Shown here: positions 53,111-53,502 of the stretch, one piece after another | Numbering within the stretch: position 1 is the first letter of the stretch | How the letters are laid out: the number at the start of each line of letters is the position of its first letter | Assembly: GCA_024641305.1 (NCBI GenBank) | Contig: JAHEDI010000025.1 | Span: forward strand, 1-53,502 | Direction: 5' to 3' | From: a bacterium | Lineage (GTDB): Bacteria > Actinomycetota > Acidimicrobiia > Spongiisociales > JAENVV01 | DNA length: 53,502 nucleotides | Program-made: the position numbers and the translations under genes | The notes under the pieces: generated by a model | The model's database searches: none | Told to the model about the DNA's origin: nothing | The model's input: only the letters and a program-made list of their open reading frames with translations

Positions 53111-53266
53111 GGTACGGGGGTCGTTCTCTGCTCCAACCATGCAACTGACGGACCCGTTCCCGTCTTCTTGAACTGGACGCGACCTTTGTCTCCCAAACCG
53201 AGATTTGTGGTCGATTGTGCAGTGTTCGTGAGGGTTTTTGTCACAGGCGGGTTATACGATTGGGTT

Positions 53267-53502
53267 ATGTTTGAAGGGTGGGAAGACACCACATTTGACG
53301 ACGAGATCCGAACGGTAGAAACCGTTCGGCATGGGGCCGATATCCCTGCCGGGTTAGACACGATGGCTGCCAGCCCGTTTCTGGCAGCCGTGCTCTCGTC
53401 GATCGATGTGGGCGACTTGTCGGGTCATGACCGGGTAGTCGTGTTGCGGGCCCGTCAGCGGATGGCATCGCATTATCAGGCTCAGGTATACGCCGACATG
53501 GC
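53267..53502 (+). CDS. DUF222 domain HNH endonuclease, N-terminal part (cut by window edge)
   Basis: The reading frame is open from ATG 53267 to the window end (78 full codons). The segment DLSGHDRVVVLRARQRMASH and following AQVYADM match the opening of the DUF222 domain, which is normally followed by a C-terminal HNH nuclease domain in this large actinobacterial family (formerly 13E12 repeat proteins). The nuclease part is beyond the window. These genes are often multi-copy and behave like selfish elements; the hairpin-rich leader lies directly upstream. Confidence 0.75.
   Translation, partial: MFEGWEDTTFDDEIRTVETVRHGADIPAGLDTMAASPFLAAVLSSIDVGDLSGHDRVVVLRARQRMASHYQAQVYADM

Noticed and set aside
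52932-53361. Minus-strand open frames in the tyrA-HNH gap
   Set aside because: Arg/Pro/Ser-rich translations, no ribosome binding site, no family resemblance; they cross the hairpins and read antisense to the HNH gene.

Overview
The window looks like chromosomal DNA of a high-GC actinobacterium, most likely class Acidimicrobiia. This is inferred from gene content: ClpS beside a DUF2017 protein, an actinobacterial split acyl-CoA carboxylase, DUF3152, a DUF222-type HNH endonuclease, and a secreted peptidase ending in the cell-surface repeat 'GIT.GC...FCP...VTR.QMAAFL' that is frequent in that class. Genes are tightly packed on both strands, mostly as small operons with 1-8 base overlaps. I saw no tRNA or rRNA gene, insertion sequence, prophage or CRISPR array.

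Layout. 1-2.9 kb: a promoter and a SAM-I (S-box) riboswitch in front of metY-metX (methionine synthesis). 2.9-5.6 kb: small membrane or secreted proteins, an enoyl-CoA hydratase and, divergent from it, a SelW/Rdx-type selenoprotein gene with an in-frame UGA that standard gene calling truncates. 5.6-10.2 kb (minus strand): both subunits of a biotin-dependent acyl-CoA carboxylase with an M23 peptidase gene between them. 10.2-14.6 kb: serA-serC-DUF1015 (serine synthesis; the DUF1015 protein has a ParB-like GHHR motif and no serB is seen) and a TetR regulator. 14.6-21.4 kb: a secreted D,D-carboxypeptidase with FG-GAP and SLH-like repeats, TrpB2, DUF456, an MBL-fold hydrolase, and udk-proC-bcp. 21.4-30.1 kb: a TPM-like membrane protein with PspA, an EtfD/HdrD-like membrane Fe-S oxidoreductase, an HD-GYP protein fused to extracytoplasmic Ig-like domains, a GH13 glycosidase and pheA. 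30-34.5 kb: a CpaE-like pair, clpS-DUF2017, and a DHA2 exporter with a divergent TetR. 34.6-35.8 kb: a TRAM-domain RNA methyltransferase.

35.9-46.9 kb is a molybdenum-hydroxylase cluster of the form II CO-dehydrogenase-like type: 2Fe-2S, Mo and FAD subunits plus the accessory CoxD, CoxE, two XdhC/CoxI pieces, a MobA-like cytidylyltransferase and CoxG. A rhodanese, a VanY-type peptidase and a bacterial eRF1-like protein lie inside it. The AYRGAGR loop in place of AYRCSFR argues against true CO oxidation. 46.9-50.5 kb: a helix-hairpin-helix protein, a Lys/Ala/Pro-tailed phasin- or histone-H1-like protein with its XRE regulator, an acyltransferase with a zinc-knuckle-like N-terminus, and an NAD-dependent epimerase. 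50.6-52.8 kb: aroF-tyrA (aromatic amino acids). The last 650 bases hold a run of perfect hairpins followed by the start of a DUF222/HNH endonuclease gene cut by the window edge.

Most interesting: the selenoprotein W gene at 3428-3664, the hairpin-rich leader before the DUF222/HNH gene, the ParB-like DUF1015 protein in the serine operon, and the unusual passengers of the cox-like cluster.
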